The notes beneath the pieces are model-generated. The model was given only the letters and a program-made list of their open reading frames with translations. It was not told where the DNA came from and did no database searches. Both the position numbers and the translations under genes were made by a program. Source: Oscheius dolichura (taxonomy: Eukaryota > Nematoda > Chromadorea > Rhabditida > Rhabditidae). From it: a DNA stretch of 64,000 nucleotides. Below are positions 1 through 13,100 of the stretch, one piece after another. The stretch lies in contig OW051494.1 of NCBI GenBank assembly GCA_932521035.1, positions 1 to 64,000 of the forward strand, written 5' to 3'. The number at the start of each line of letters is the position of its first letter. Positions within the stretch are counted from its first letter, which is position 1.

Positions 1-195
1 TAGGACTCATCCCTAAAACATAGGACTCGTCCCTAAAACATAGGACTCGCCCCTAAAACATAGGACTCATCCCTAAAACATAGGACTCGCCCCTAAAACA
101 TGGGGCTCATCCCTAAAACATGGGACTCATCCCTAAAACATAGGACTCGCCCCTAAAACATGGGGCTCGTCCCTAAAACATAGGACTCATCCCTA

Positions 196-370
196 ACGAG
201 ACGGGAGGAGCATCCATGGAAGAACCCACCCACGTCAAAAACCCAAACTCTTCCGTAAAAAACCCAAACTCTTCCGTAAAAAACCCAAACTCTTCCGTAA
301 AAAACCCAAACTCTTCCGTAAAAAACTAAGCTCTTCCGTAAAAAACCCAAACTGTTATTCGAACCATCCC
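196..370. repeat. Composite block 1 of array A1
   Basis: Starts ACGAGACGGGAGGAGCATCC, passes through a CCATGG-containing segment, then five copies of a 21-bp subunit (AAAAAACCCAAACTCTTCCGT type), and ends CTGTTATTCGAACCATCCC before the 20-bp array resumes. The fifth subunit carries the CTAAGC variant with one A deleted relative to other blocks. Confidence 0.9.
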
Positions 371-653
371 CTAAAACATGGGACTCATCCCTAAAACATA
401 GGACTCGTCCCTAAAACATAGGACTCGTCCCTAAAACATGGGGCTCATCCCTAAAACATGGGACTCATCCCTAAAACATAGGACTCGTCCCTAAAACATA
501 GGACTCGTCCCTAAAACATAGGACTCGTCCCTAAAACATGGGGCTCATCCCTAAAACATGGGGCTCATCCCTAAAACATGGGACTCATCCCTAAAACATA
601 GGACTCGCCCCTAAAACATGGGGCTCGTCCCTAAAACATAGGACTCATCCCTA

Positions 654-829
654 ACGAGACGGGAGGAGCATCCATGGAAGAACCCACCCACGTAAAAAAC
701 CCAACTCTTCCGTAAAAAACCCAAACTCTTCCGTAAAAAAACCCAAACTCTTCCGTAAAAAACCCAAACTCTTCCGTAAAAAACTAAAGCTCTTCCGTAA
801 AAAACCCAAACTGTTATTCGAACCATCCC
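654..829. repeat. Composite block 2 of array A1
   Basis: Same architecture as the block at 196, 458 bp downstream: the conserved ACGAGACGGG head, five 21-bp subunits (the third has an extra A and the first lacks an A) and the same tail. Confidence 0.9.
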
Positions 830-2093
830 CTAAAACATGGGACTCATCCCTAAAACATAGGACTCGTCCCTAAAACATAGGACTCGTCCCTAAAACATAG
901 GACTCGTCCCTAAAACATGGGGCTCATCCCTAAAACATGGGGCTCATCCCTAAAACATGGGACTCATCCCTAAAACATAGGACTCGCCCCTAAAACATAG
1001 GACTCGCCCCTAAAACATGGGGCTCATCCCTAAAACATAGGACTCATCCCTAAAACATAGGACTCGTCCCTAAAACATAGGACTCATCCCTAAAACATAG
1101 GACTCGTCCCTAAAACATAGGACTCGTCCCTAAAACATAGGACTCGTCCCTAAAACATAGGACTCGCCCCTAAAACATGGGGCTCATCCCTAAAACATGG
1201 GGCTCATCCCTAAAACATGGGGCTCATCCCTAAAACATGGGACTCATCCCTAAAACATAGGACTCGTCCCTAAAACATAGGACTCATCCCTAAAACATGG
1301 GGCTCATCCCTAAAACATGGGACTCATCCCTAAAACATAGGACTCATCCCTAAAACATAGGACTCGCCCCTAAAACATAGGACTCATCCCTAAAACATAG
1401 GACTCGTCCCTAAAACATAGGACTCGCCCCTAAAACATGGGGCTCATCCCTAAAACATGGGACTCATCCCTAAAACATAGGACTCATCCCTAAAACATAG
1501 GACTCGTCCCTAAAACATAGGACTCATCCCTAAAACATAGGACTCGTCCCTAAAACATGGGACTCATCCCTAAAACATAGGACTCGTCCCTAAAACATAG
1601 GACTCGCCCCTAAAACATGGGGCTCATCCCTAAAACATAGGACTCATCCCTAAAACATGGGACTCATCCCTAAAACATAGGACTCGTCCCTAAAACATAG
1701 GACTCGCCCCTAAAACATGGGGCTCATCCCTAAAACATGGGACTCATCCCTAAAACATAGGACTCATCCCTAAAACATAGGACTCATCCCTAAAACATAG
1801 GACTCGTCCCTAAAACATGGGACTCATCCCTAAAACATAGGACTCGTCCCTAAAACATAGGACTCGCCCCTAAAACATGGGGCTCATCCCTAAAAACATA
1901 GGACTCATCCCTAAAACATAGGACTCGTCCCTAAAACATAGGACTCGCCCCTAAAACATAGGACTCATCCCTAAAACATAGGACTCGCCCCTAAAACATG
2001 GGGCTCATCCCTAAAACATGGGACTCATCCCTAAAACATAGGACTCGCCCCTAAAACATGGGGCTCGTCCCTAAAACATAGGACTCATCCCTA

Positions 2094-2269
2094 ACGAGAC
2101 GGGAGGAGCATCCATGGAAGAACCCACCCACGTCAAAAACCCAAACTCTTCCGTAAAAAACCCAAACTCTTCCGTAAAAAACCCAAACTCTTCCGTAAAA
2201 AACCCAAACTCTTCCGTAAAAAACTAAAGCTCTTCCGTAAAAAACCCAAACTGTTATTCGAACCATCCC
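2094..2269. repeat. Composite block 3 of array A1
   Basis: Begins the second higher-order repeat, 1898 bp after block 1. It shares the CACGTCAAAAAC variant with block 1, which supports block 1/block 3 being equivalent positions of the higher-order unit. Five 21-bp subunits. Confidence 0.9.
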
Positions 2270-2553
2270 CTAAAACATGGGACTCATCCCTAAAACATAG
2301 GACTCGTCCCTAAAACATAGGACTCGTCCCTAAAACATGGGGCTCATCCCTAAAACATGGGACTCATCCCTAAAACATAGGACTCGTCCCTAAAACATAG
2401 GACTCGTCCCTAAAACATAGGACTCGTCCCTAAAACATGGGGCTCATCCCTAAAACATGGGGCTCATCCCTAAAACATGGGACTCATCCCTAAAACATAG
2501 GACTCGCCCCTAAAACATGGGGCTCGTCCCCTAAAACATAGGACTCATCCCTA

Positions 2554-2729
2554 ACGAGACGGGAGGAGCATCCATGGAAGAACCCACCCACGTAAAAAAC
2601 CCAAACTCTTCCGTAAAAAACCCAAACTCTTCCGTAAAAAACCCAAACTCTTCCGTAAAAAACCCAAACTCTTCCGTAAAAAACTAAAGCTCTTCCGTAA
2701 AAAACCCAAACTGTTATTCGAACCATCCC
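2554..2729. repeat. Composite block 4 of array A1
   Basis: Lies 460 bp after block 3 and 1900 bp after block 2. It shares the CACGTAAAAAAC variant with block 2. Five 21-bp subunits. An extra C in the preceding 20-mer makes the spacing 1-2 bp longer. Confidence 0.9.
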
Positions 2730-3972
2730 CTAAAACATGGGACTCATCCCTAAAACATAGGACTCGTCCCTAAAACATAGGACTCGTCCCTAAAACATAG
2801 GACTCGTCCCTAAAACATGGGGCTCATCCCTAAAACATGGGGCTCATCCCTAAAACATGGGACTCATCCCTAAAACATAGGACTCGCCCCTAAAACATAG
2901 GACTCGCCCCTAAAACATGGGGCTCATCCCTAAAACATAGGACTCATCCCTAAAACATAGGACTCGTCCCTAAAACATAGGACTCATCCCTAAAACATAG
3001 GACTCGTCCCTAAAACATAGGACTCGTCCCTAAAACATAGGACTCGTCCCTAAAACATAGGACTCGCCCCTAAAACATGGGGCTCATCCCTAAAACATGG
3101 GGCTCATCCCTAAAACATGGGGCTCATCCCTAAAACATGGGACTCATCCCTAAAACATAGGACTCGTCCCTAAAACATAGGACTCATCCCTAAAACATGG
3201 GGCTCATCCCTAAAACATGGGACTCATCCCTAAAACATGGGGCTCATCCCTAAAACATGGGACTCATCCCTAAAACATAGGACTCGTCCCTAAAACATAG
3301 GACTCATCCCTAAAACATGGGGCTCATCCCTAAAACATGGGACTCATCCCTAAAACATAGGACTCGCCCCTAAAACATGGGGCTCATCCCTAAAACATGG
3401 GACTCATCCCTAAAACATAGGACTCATCCCTAAAACATAGGACTCGTCCCTAAAACATAGGACTCATCCCTAAAACATAGGACTCGTCCCTAAAACATGG
3501 GACTCATCCCTAAAACATAGGACTCGTCCCTAAAACATAGGACTCGCCCCTAAAACATGGGGCTCATCCCTAAAACATAGGACTCATCCCTAAAACATGG
3601 GACTCATCCCTAAAACATAGGACTCGTCCCTAAAACATAGGACTCGCCCCTAAAACATGGGGCTCATCCCTAAAACATGGGACTCATCCCTAAAACATAG
3701 GACTCATCCCTAAAACATAGGACTCGTCCCTAAAACATAGGACTCGCCCCTAAAACATGGGGCTCATCCCTAAAACATAGGACTCATCCCTAAAACATAG
3801 GACTCGTCCCTAAAACATAGGACTCGCCCCTAAAACATAGGACTCATCCCTAAAACATAGGACTCGCCCCTAAAACATGGGGCTCATCCCTAAAACATGG
3901 GACTCATCCCTAAAACATAGGACTCGCCCCTAAAACATGGGGCTCGTCCCTAAAACATAGGACTCATCCCTA

Positions 3973-4148
3973 ACGAGACGGGAGGAGCATCCATGGAAGA
4001 ACCCACCCACGTCAAAAACCCAAACTCTTCCGTAAAAAACCCAAACTCTTCCGTAAAAAACCCAAACTCTTCCGTAAAAAACCCAAACTCTTCCGTAAAA
4101 AACTAAAGCTCTTCCGTAAAAAACCCAAACTGTTATTCGAACCATCCC
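3973..4148. repeat. Composite block 5 of array A1
   Basis: Third higher-order copy, 1879 bp after block 3 (about one 20-mer shorter than the previous interval). Carries the CACGTCAAAAAC variant and five 21-bp subunits. Confidence 0.9.
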
Positions 4149-4431
4149 CTAAAACATGGGACTCATCCCTAAAACATAGGACTCGTCCCTAAAACATAGG
4201 ACTCGTCCCTAAAACATGGGGCTCATCCCTAAAACATGGGACTCATCCCTAAAACATAGGACTCGTCCCTAAAACATAGGACTCGTCCCTAAAACATAGG
4301 ACTCGTCCCTAAAACATGGGGCTCATCCCTAAAACATGGGGCTCATCCCTAAAACATGGGACTCATCCCTAAAACATAGGACTCGCCCCTAAAACATGGG
4401 GCTCGTCCCTAAAACATAGGACTCATCCCTA

Positions 4432-4608
4432 ACGAGACGGGAGGAGCATCCATGGAAGAACCCACCCACGTAAAAAACCCAAACTCTTCCGTAAAAAACC
4501 CAAACTCTTCCGTAAAAAACCCAAACTCTTCCGTAAAAAACCCAAACTCTTCCGTAAAAAACTAAAGCTCTTCCGTAAAAAACCCAAACTGTTATTCGAA
4601 CCATCCCC
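4432..4608. repeat. Composite block 6 of array A1
   Basis: Lies 459 bp after block 5 and 1878 bp after block 4. Carries the CACGTAAAAAAC variant and five 21-bp subunits. Confidence 0.9.
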
Positions 4609-5650
4609 TAAAACATGGGACTCATCCCTAAAACATAGGACTCGTCCCTAAAACATAGGACTCGTCCCTAAAACATAGGACTCGTCCCTAAAACATGGGG
4701 CTCATCCCTAAAACATGGGGCTCATCCCTAAAACATGGGACTCATCCCTAAAACATAGGACTCGCCCCTAAAACATAGGACTCGCCCCTAAAACATGGGG
4801 CTCATCCCTAAAACATAGGACTCATCCCTAAAACATAGGACTCGTCCCTAAAACATAGGACTCATCCCTAAAACATAGGACTCGTCCCTAAAACATAGGA
4901 CTCGTCCCTAAAACATAGGACTCGTCCCTAAAACATAGGACTCGCCCCTAAAACATGGGGCTCATCCCTAAAACATGGGGCTCATCCCTAAAACATGGGG
5001 CTCATCCCTAAAACATGGGACTCATCCCTAAAACATAGGACTCGTCCCTAAAACATAGGACTCATCCCTAAAACATGGGGCTCATCCCTAAAACATGGGA
5101 CTCATCCCTAAAACATAGGACTCATCCCTAAAACATAGGACTCGCCCCTAAAACATAGGACTCATCCCTAAAACATAGGACTCGTCCCTAAAACATAGGA
5201 CTCGCCCCTAAAACATGGGGCTCATCCCTAAAACATGGGACTCATCCCTAAAACATAGGACTCATCCCTAAAACATAGGACTCATCCCTAAAACATAGGA
5301 CTCGTCCCTAAAACATAGGACTCGCCCCTAAAACATGGGGCTCATCCCTAAAACATGGGACTCATCCCTAAAACATAGGACTCGTCCCTAAAACATGGGA
5401 CTCATCCCTAAAACATAGGACTCGTCCCTAAAACATAGGACTCGCCCCTAAAACATGGGGCTCATCCCTAAAACATAGGACTCATCCCTAAAACATAGGA
5501 CTCGTCCCTAAAACATGGGACTCATCCCTAAAACATAGGACTCATCCCTAAAACATAGGACTCGTCCCTAAAACATAGGACTCGTCCCTAAAACATGGGG
5601 CTCATCCCTAAAACATGGGACTCATCCCTAAAACATAGGACTCGTCCCTA

Positions 5651-5806
5651 ACGAGACGGGAGGAGCATCCATGGAAGAACCCACCCACGTAAAAAACCCA
5701 AACTCTTCCGTAAAAAACCCAAACTCTTCCGTAAAAAACCCAAACTCTTCCGTAAAAAACTAAAGCTCTTCCGTAAAAAACCCAAACTGTTATTCGAACC
5801 ATCCCC
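5651..5806. repeat. Composite block 7 of array A1 (four subunits)
   Basis: One 21-bp subunit shorter than blocks 1-6. It sits 1219 bp after block 6, so the regular higher-order spacing breaks down from here towards the edge of the array. Confidence 0.88.
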
Positions 5807-6648
5807 TAAAACATGGGACTCATCCCTAAAACATGGGGCTCATCCCTAAAACATGGGACTCATCCCTAAAACATAGGACTCGCCCCTAAAACATAGGACT
5901 CGCCCCTAAAACATGGGGCTCATCCCTAAAACATAGGACTCATCCCTAAAACATAGGACTCGTCCCTAAAACATAGGACTCGTCCCTAAAACATAGGACT
6001 CATCCCTAAAACATAGGACTCGTCCCTAAAACATGGGACTCATCCCTAAAACATAGGACTCGTCCCTAAAACATAGGACTCGCCCCTAAAACATAGGACT
6101 CATCCCTAAAACATAGGACTCATCCCTAAAACATAGGACTCGTCCCTAAAACATAGGACTCGTCCCTAAAACATAGGACTCGCCCCTAAAACATGGGGCT
6201 CATCCCTAAAACATGGGGCTCATCCCTAAAACATGGGGCTCATCCCTAAAACATGGGACTCATCCCTAAAACATAGGACTCATCCCTAAAACATAGGACT
6301 CGCCCCTAAAACATAGGACTCGCCCCTAAAACATGGGGCTCATCCCTAAAACATGGGGCTCATCCCTAAAACATGGGGCTCATCCCTAAAACATGGGACT
6401 CATCCCTAAAACATAGGACTCATCCCTAAAACATAGGACTCGCCCCTAAAACATAGGACTCATCCCTAAAACATAGGACTCGTCCCTAAAACATAGGACT
6501 CGTCCCTAAAACATAGGACTCGCCCCTAAAGCATGGGGCTCATCCCTAAAACATGGGGCTCATCCCTAAAACATGGGACTCATCCCTAAAACATAGGACT
6601 CGTCCCTAAAACATAGGACTCGTCCCTAAAACATAGGACCCGTCCCTA

Positions 6649-6801
6649 ACGAGACGGGAGGAGCATCCATGGAAGAACCCACCGCGTAAAAATCCCAAGC
6701 TCTTTCGTAAAAAACCCAAACTCTTCCGTAAAAAACTCAAGCTCTTCCGTAAAAAACCCAAACTCTTCCGTAAAAAACCCAAACTGTTATTCGATCCATC
6801 C
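6649..6801. repeat. Composite block 8 of array A1 (divergent)
   Basis: Divergent version: the head is followed by CACCGCGTAAAAATCCC instead of CACCCACGT, there are four 21-bp subunits with extra substitutions, and the tail reads TTCGATCCATCCC instead of TTCGAACCATCCC. Confidence 0.85.
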
Positions 6802-6885
6802 CCTAAAACATAGGACTCATCCCTAAAACATAGGACTCGTCCCTAAAACATAGGACTCGTCCCTAAAACATAGGACTCGTCCCTA

Positions 6886-7018
6886 ACGAGACGGGAGGAG
6901 CATCCATGGAAGAACCCACCGCGTAAAAATCCCAAGCTCTTTCGTAAAAAACCCAAACTCTTCCGTAAAAAACCCAAACTCTTCCGTAAAAAACCCAAAC
7001 TGTTATTCGATCCATCCC
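6886..7018. repeat. Composite block 9 of array A1 (three subunits)
   Basis: Same divergent subtype as block 8 (CACCGCGT and TTCGATCC variants) but with three 21-bp subunits. Only four 20-mers separate it from block 8. Confidence 0.85.
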
Positions 7019-7081
7019 CTAAAACATAGGACTCATCCCTAAAACATAGGACTCGTCCCTAAAACATAGGACTCGTCCCTA

Positions 7082-7117
7082 ACGAGACGGGAGGAGCATC
7101 CATGGAAGAATCCATGG
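7082..7117. repeat. Composite block 10, truncated at the array junction
   Basis: Only the head survives (ACGAGACGGGAGGAGCATCC plus CATGGAAGAA). It is followed by a second TCCATGGAA and then directly by AACTTTTCCACCACCG, which belongs to the next array. The TCCATGGAA duplication lies exactly at the junction. Confidence 0.8.
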
Positions 7118-10100
7118 AACTTTTCCACCACCGTAACGCCGTGTCCACCGTTTAGGCTTAACTTTTCTACCACCACGTCCACCGTAATGCCGTGTCCACC
7201 GTTTAGGCTTTACTTTTCTACCACCGTAATGCCGTGTCCACCGTTTAGGCTTAACTTTTCTACCACCGTAATGCCGTGTCCACCGTTTAGGCTTAACTTT
7301 TCTACCACCGTAATGCCGTGTCCACCGTTTAGGCTTAACTTTTCTACCACCACGTCCACCGTAACGCCGTGTCCACCGTTTAAGCTTAACTTTTCTACCA
7401 CCGTAATGCCGTGTCCACCGTTTACGCTTAACTTTTCTACCACCGTAATGCCGTGTCCACCGTTTAGGCTTAACTTTTCTACCACCACGTCCACCGTAAT
7501 GCCGTGTCCACCGTTTAGGCTTAACTTTTCTACCACCACGTCCACCGTAATGCCGTGTCCACCGTTTAGGTTTAACTTTTCTACCACCGTAATGCCGTGT
7601 CCACCGTTTAGGCTTAACTTTTCTACCACCGTAATGCCGTGTCCACCGTTTAAGCTTAACTTTTCTACCACCGTAATGCCGTGTCCACCGTTTAGGCTAA
7701 ACTTTTCTACCACCGTAATGCCGTGTCCACCGTTTAGGCTTAACTTTTCTACCACCACGTCCACCGTAACGCCGTGTCCACCGTTTAGGCTTAACTTTTC
7801 TACCACCGTAATGCCGTGTCCACCGTTTAGGCTTAACTTTTCTACCACCACGTCCACCGTAATGCCGTGTCCACCGTTGAGGTTTAACTTTTCTACCACC
7901 GTAATGCCGTGTCCACCGTTTAGGCTTAACTTTTCTACCACCGTAATGCCGTGTCCACCGTTTAGGTTTAACTTTTCTACCACCGTAACGCCGTGTCCAC
8001 CGTTTAGGCTTAACTTTTCTACCACCACGTCCACCGTTTAGGCTTAACTTTTCTACCACCACGTCCACCGTTTAGGCTTAACTTTTCTACCACCACGTCC
8101 ACCGTAATGCCGTGTCCACCGTTTAGGCTTAACTTTTCTACCACCGTAATGCCGTGTCCACCGTTTAGGCTTAACTTTTCTACCACCACGTCCACCGTAA
8201 TGCCGTGTCCACCGTTTAGGCTTAACTTTTCTACCACCACGTCCACCGTAACGCCGTGTCCACCGTTTAGGCTTAACTTTTCCACCACCGTAATGCCGTG
8301 TCCACCGTTTAGGCTTAACTTTTCTACCACCACGTCCACCGTAATGCCGTGTCCACCGTTTAGGCTTAACTTTTCTACCACCGTAATGCCGTGTCCACCG
8401 TTTAGGCTTAACTTTTCTACCACCACGTCCACCGTAATGCCGTGTCCACCGTTTAGGCTTAACTTTTCTACCACCGTAATGCCGTGTCCACCGTTTAAGC
8501 TTAACTTTTCTACCACCGTAATGCCGTGTCCACCGTTTAGGCTTAACCTTTCTACCACCACGTCCACCGTAACGCCGTGTCCACCGTTTAGGCTTAACTT
8601 TTCTACCACCGCAACGCCGTGTCCACCGTTTAGGCTTAACTTTTCTACCACCGTAACGCCGTGTCCACCGTTTAGGCTTAACTTTTCTACCACCACGTCC
8701 ACCGTAATGCCGTGTCCACCGTTTAGGCTTAACTTTTCTACCACCGTAACGCCGTGTCCACCGTTTAGGCTTAACTTTTCTACCACCGTAATGCCGTGTC
8801 CACCGTTTAGGCTTAACTTTTCTACCACCGTAACGCCGTGTCCACCGTTTAGGCTTAACTTTTCCACCACCGTAACGCCGTGTCCACCGTTTAGGCTTAA
8901 CTTTTCTACCACCACGTCCACCGTAATGCCGTGTCCACCGTTTAGGTTTAACTTTTCTACCACCGTAATGCCGTGTCCACCGTTGAGGTTTAACTTTTCT
9001 ACCACCGTAATGCCGTGTCCACCGTTTAGGTTTAACTTTTCTACCACCGTAATGCCGTGTCCACCGTTTAGGTTTAACTTTTCTACCACCGTAATGCCGT
9101 GTCCACCGTTTAGGTTTAACTTTTCTACCACCGTAACGCCGTGTCCACCGTTTAGGCTTAACTTTTCTACCACCACGTCCACCGTTTAGGCTTAACTTTT
9201 CTACCACCGTAATGCCGTGTCCACCGTTTAGGCTTAACTTTTCTACCACCGTAATGCCGTGTCCACCGTTTAGGCTTAACTTTTCTACCACCACGTCCAC
9301 CGTTTAGGCTTAACTTTTCTACCACCACGTCCACCGTAATGCCGTGTCCACCGTTTAGGCTTAACTTTTCTACCACCGTAATGCCGTGTCCACCGTTTAG
9401 GCTTAACTTTTCTACCACCGTAATGCCGTGTCCACCGTTTAGGCTTAACTTTTCTACCACCACGTCCACCGTAATGCCGTGTCCACCGTTTAGGCTTAAC
9501 TTTTCTACCACCGTAACGCCGTGTCCACCGTTTAGGCTTAACTTTTCTACCACCGTAATGCCGTGTCCACCGTTTAAGCTTAACTTTTCTACCACCACGT
9601 CCACCGTAATGCCGTGTCCACCGTTTTGGCTTAACTTTTCTACCACCGTAACGCCGTGTCCACCGTTTAGGCTTAACTTTTCTACCACCACGTCCACCGT
9701 TTAGGCTTAACTTTTCTACCACCACGTCCACCGTAATGCCGTGTCCACCGTTTAGGCTTAACTTTTCTACCACCACGTCCACCGTTTAGGCTTAACTTTT
9801 CTACCACCACGTCCACCGTAATGCCGTGTCCACCGTTTAGGCTTAACTTTTCTACCACCGTAATGCCGTGTCCACCGTTTAGGCTAAACTTTTCTACCAC
9901 CACGTCCACCGTAATGCCGTGTCCACCGTTTAGGCTAAACTTTTCTACCACCACGTCCACCGTAATGCCGTGTCCACCGTTTAGGCTTAACTTTTCCACC
10001 ACCGTAATGCCGTGTCCACCGTTTAGGCTAAACTTTTCTACCACCACGTCCACCGTAACGCCGTGTCCACCGTTTAGGCTTAACTTTTCTACCACCACGT

Positions 10101-13100
10101 CCACCGTAATGCCGTGTCCACCGTTTAGGCTTAACTTTTCCACCACCGTAATGCCGTGTCCACCGTTTAGGCTTTACTTTTCTACCACCGTAATGCCGTG
10201 TCCACCGTTTAGGCTTAACTTTTCTACCACCGTAATGCCGTGTCCACCGTTTAGGCTTAACTTTTCTACCACCGTAACGCCGTGTCCACCGTTTAGGCTT
10301 AACTTTTCTACCACCGTAACGCCGTGTCCACCGTTTAGGCTTAACTTTTCTACCACCACGTCCACCGTAATGCCGTGTCCACCGTTTAGGCTTAACTTTT
10401 CCACCACCGTAACGCCGTGTCCACCGTTTAGGCTTAACTTTTCTACCACCACGTCCACCGTAATGCCGTGTCCACCGTTTAGGCTTAACTTTTCTACCAC
10501 CGTAATGCCGTGTCCACCGTTTAGGATTAACTTTTCTACCACCGTAACGCCGTGTCCACCGTTTAGGCTTAACTTTTCTACCACCGTAATGCCGTGTCCA
10601 CCGTTTAGGCTTAACTTTTCTACCACCACGTCCACCGTAATGCCGTGTCCACCGTTTTGGCTTAACTTTTCTACCACCGTAACGCCGTGTCCACCGTTTA
10701 GGCTTAACTTTTCTACCACCACGTCCACCGTTTAGGCTTAACTTTTCTACCACCACGTCCACCGTAATGCCGTGTCCACCGTTTAGGCTTTACTTTTCTA
10801 CCACCGTAATGCCGTGTCCACCGTTTAGGCTTAACTTTTCTACCACCGTAATGCCGTGTCCACCGTTTAGGCTAAACTTTTCTACCACCACGTCCACCGT
10901 AATGCCGTGTCCACCGTTTAGGCTAAACTTTTCTACCACCACGTCCACCGTAATGCCGTGTCCACCGTTTAGGCTTAACTTTTCCACCACCGTAATGCCG
11001 TGTCCACCGTTTAGGCTAAACTTTTCTACCACCACGTCCACCGTAACGCCGTGTCCACCGTTTAGGCTTAACTTTTCTACCACCACGTCCACCGCAACGC
11101 CGTGTCCACCGTTTAGGCTTAACTTTTCCACCACCGTAATGCCGTGTCCACCGTTTAGGCTTTACTTTTCTACCACCGTAATGCCGTGTCCACCGTTTAG
11201 GCTTAACTTTTCTACCACCGTAATGCCGTGTCCACCGTTTAGGCTTAACTTTTCTACCACCGTAACGCCGTGTCCACCGTTTAGGCTTAACTTTTCTACC
11301 ACCGTAACGCCGTGTCCACCGTTTAGGCTTAACTTTTCTACCACCACGTCCACCGTAATGCCGTGTCCACCGTTTAGGCTTAACTTTTCCACCACCGTAA
11401 CGCCGTGTCCACCGTTTAGGCTTAACTTTTCTACCACCGTAATGCCGTGTCCACCGTTTAGGCTTAACTTTTCTACCACCGTAATGCCGTGTCCACCGTT
11501 TAGGCTTAACTTTTCTACCACCGTAACGCCGTGTCCACCGTTTAGGCTTAACTTTTCTACCACCACGTCCACCGTAATGCCGTGTCCACCGTTTAGGCTT
11601 AACTTTTCCACCACCGTAACGCCGTGTCCACCGTTTAGGCTTAACTTTTCTACCACCGTAATGCCGTGTCCACCGTTTAGGCTTAACTTTTCTACCACCG
11701 TAATGCCGTGTCCACCGTTTAAGCTTAACTTTTCTACCACCGTAATGCCGTGTCCACCGTTTAGGATTAACTTTTCTACCACCACGTCCACCGTAATGCC
11801 GTGTCCACCGTTTAGGATTAACTTTTCTACCACCACGTCCACCGTAACGCCGTGTCCACCGTTTAGGCTTAACTTTTCTACCGCCGTAATGCCGTGTCCA
11901 CCGTTTAGGCTTAACTTTTCTACCACCGTAATGCCGTGTCCACCGTTTAGGCTTAACTTTTCTACCACCGTAATGCCGTGTCCACCGTTTAGGCTTAACT
12001 TTTCTACCACCACGTCCACCGTAACGCCGTGTCCACCGTTTAGGCTTAACTTTTCTACCACCACGTCCACCGTAATGCCGTGTCCACCGTTTAGGCTTAA
12101 CTTTTCTACCACCGTAATGCCGTGTCCACCGTTTAGGCTTAACTTTTCTACCACCGTAACGCCGTGTCCACCGTTTAGGCTTAACTTTTCTACCACCACG
12201 TCCACCGTAATGCCGTGTCCACCGTTTAGGATTAACTTTTCTACCACCACGTCCACCGTAACGCCGTGTCCACCGTTTAGGCTTAACTTTTCTACCGCCG
12301 TAATGCCGTGTCCACCGTTTAGGCTTAACTTTTCTACCACCGTAATGCCGTGTCCACCGTTTAGGCTTAACTTTTCTACCACCGTAATGCCGTGTCCACC
12401 GTTTAGGCTTAACTTTTCTACCACCACGTCCACCGTAACGCCGTGTCCACCGTTTAGGCTTAACTTTTCTACCACCACGTCCACCGTAATGCCGTGTCCA
12501 CCGTTTAGGCTTAACTTTTCTACCACCGTAATGCCGTGTCCACCGTTTAGGCTTAACTTTTCTACCACCGTAACGCCGTGTCCACCGTTTAGGCTTAACT
12601 TTTCTACCACCACGTCCACCGTAATGCCGTGTCCACCGTTTAGGCTTAACTTTTCTACCACCGTAACGCCGTGTCCACCGTTTAGGCTTAACTTTTCTAC
12701 CACCGTAACGCCGTGTCCACCGTTTAGGCTTAACTTTTCCACCACCGTAACGCCGTGTCCACCGTTTAGGCTTAACTTTTCTACCACCACGTCCACCGTA
12801 ATGCCGTGTCCACCGTTTAGGCTTAACTTTTCTACCACCGTAATGCCGTGTCCACCGTTTAGGCTTAACTTTTCTACCACCGTAATGCCGTGTCCACCGT
12901 TTAGGATTAACTTTTCTACCACCACGTCCACCGTAATGCCGTGTCCACCGTTTAGGCTTAACTTTTCTACCACCACGTCCACCGTTTAGGCTTAACTTTT
13001 CTACCACCACGTCCACCGTAATGCCGTGTCCACCGTTTAGGCTTAACTTTTCTACCACCGTAATGCCGTGTCCACCGTTTAGGCTTAACTTTTCTACCAC

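Larger units (their letters stand above)
1..7117. repeat. Array A1: 20-bp minisatellite with composite inserts
   Basis: Uninterrupted head-to-tail copies of a 20-bp unit, consensus TAGGACTCATCCCTAAAACA. The variable sites give TAGGACTCGT, TAGGACTCGC, TGGGACTCAT and TGGGGCTCAT forms. The array is already running at base 1, so it continues left of the window. It is broken by ten composite blocks listed separately. These recur with a spacing of about 458-460 bp within pairs and about 1.88-1.90 kb between pairs, a higher-order structure. No non-repetitive sequence or gene is visible. The 71-aa minus-strand ORFs over the blocks are translations of the repeat. The unit contains CCCTAAA but is not a telomere repeat. 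Confidence 0.97.

Noticed and set aside
153-5802. Seven minus-strand ORFs of 64-78 codons encoding VWVFYGR-type repeats
   Set aside because: They are translations of the 21-bp subunits in the composite blocks, recur only because the blocks recur, and start in the neighbouring 20-bp array.
1-7117. CCCTAAA in every 20-mer, suggesting telomeric DNA
   Set aside because: Telomere repeats are 5-8 bp and uninterrupted; here the motif is one part of a 20-bp unit with variable sites and composite inserts. Array B also contains TTTAGGG by the same sort of coincidence or shared ancestry.
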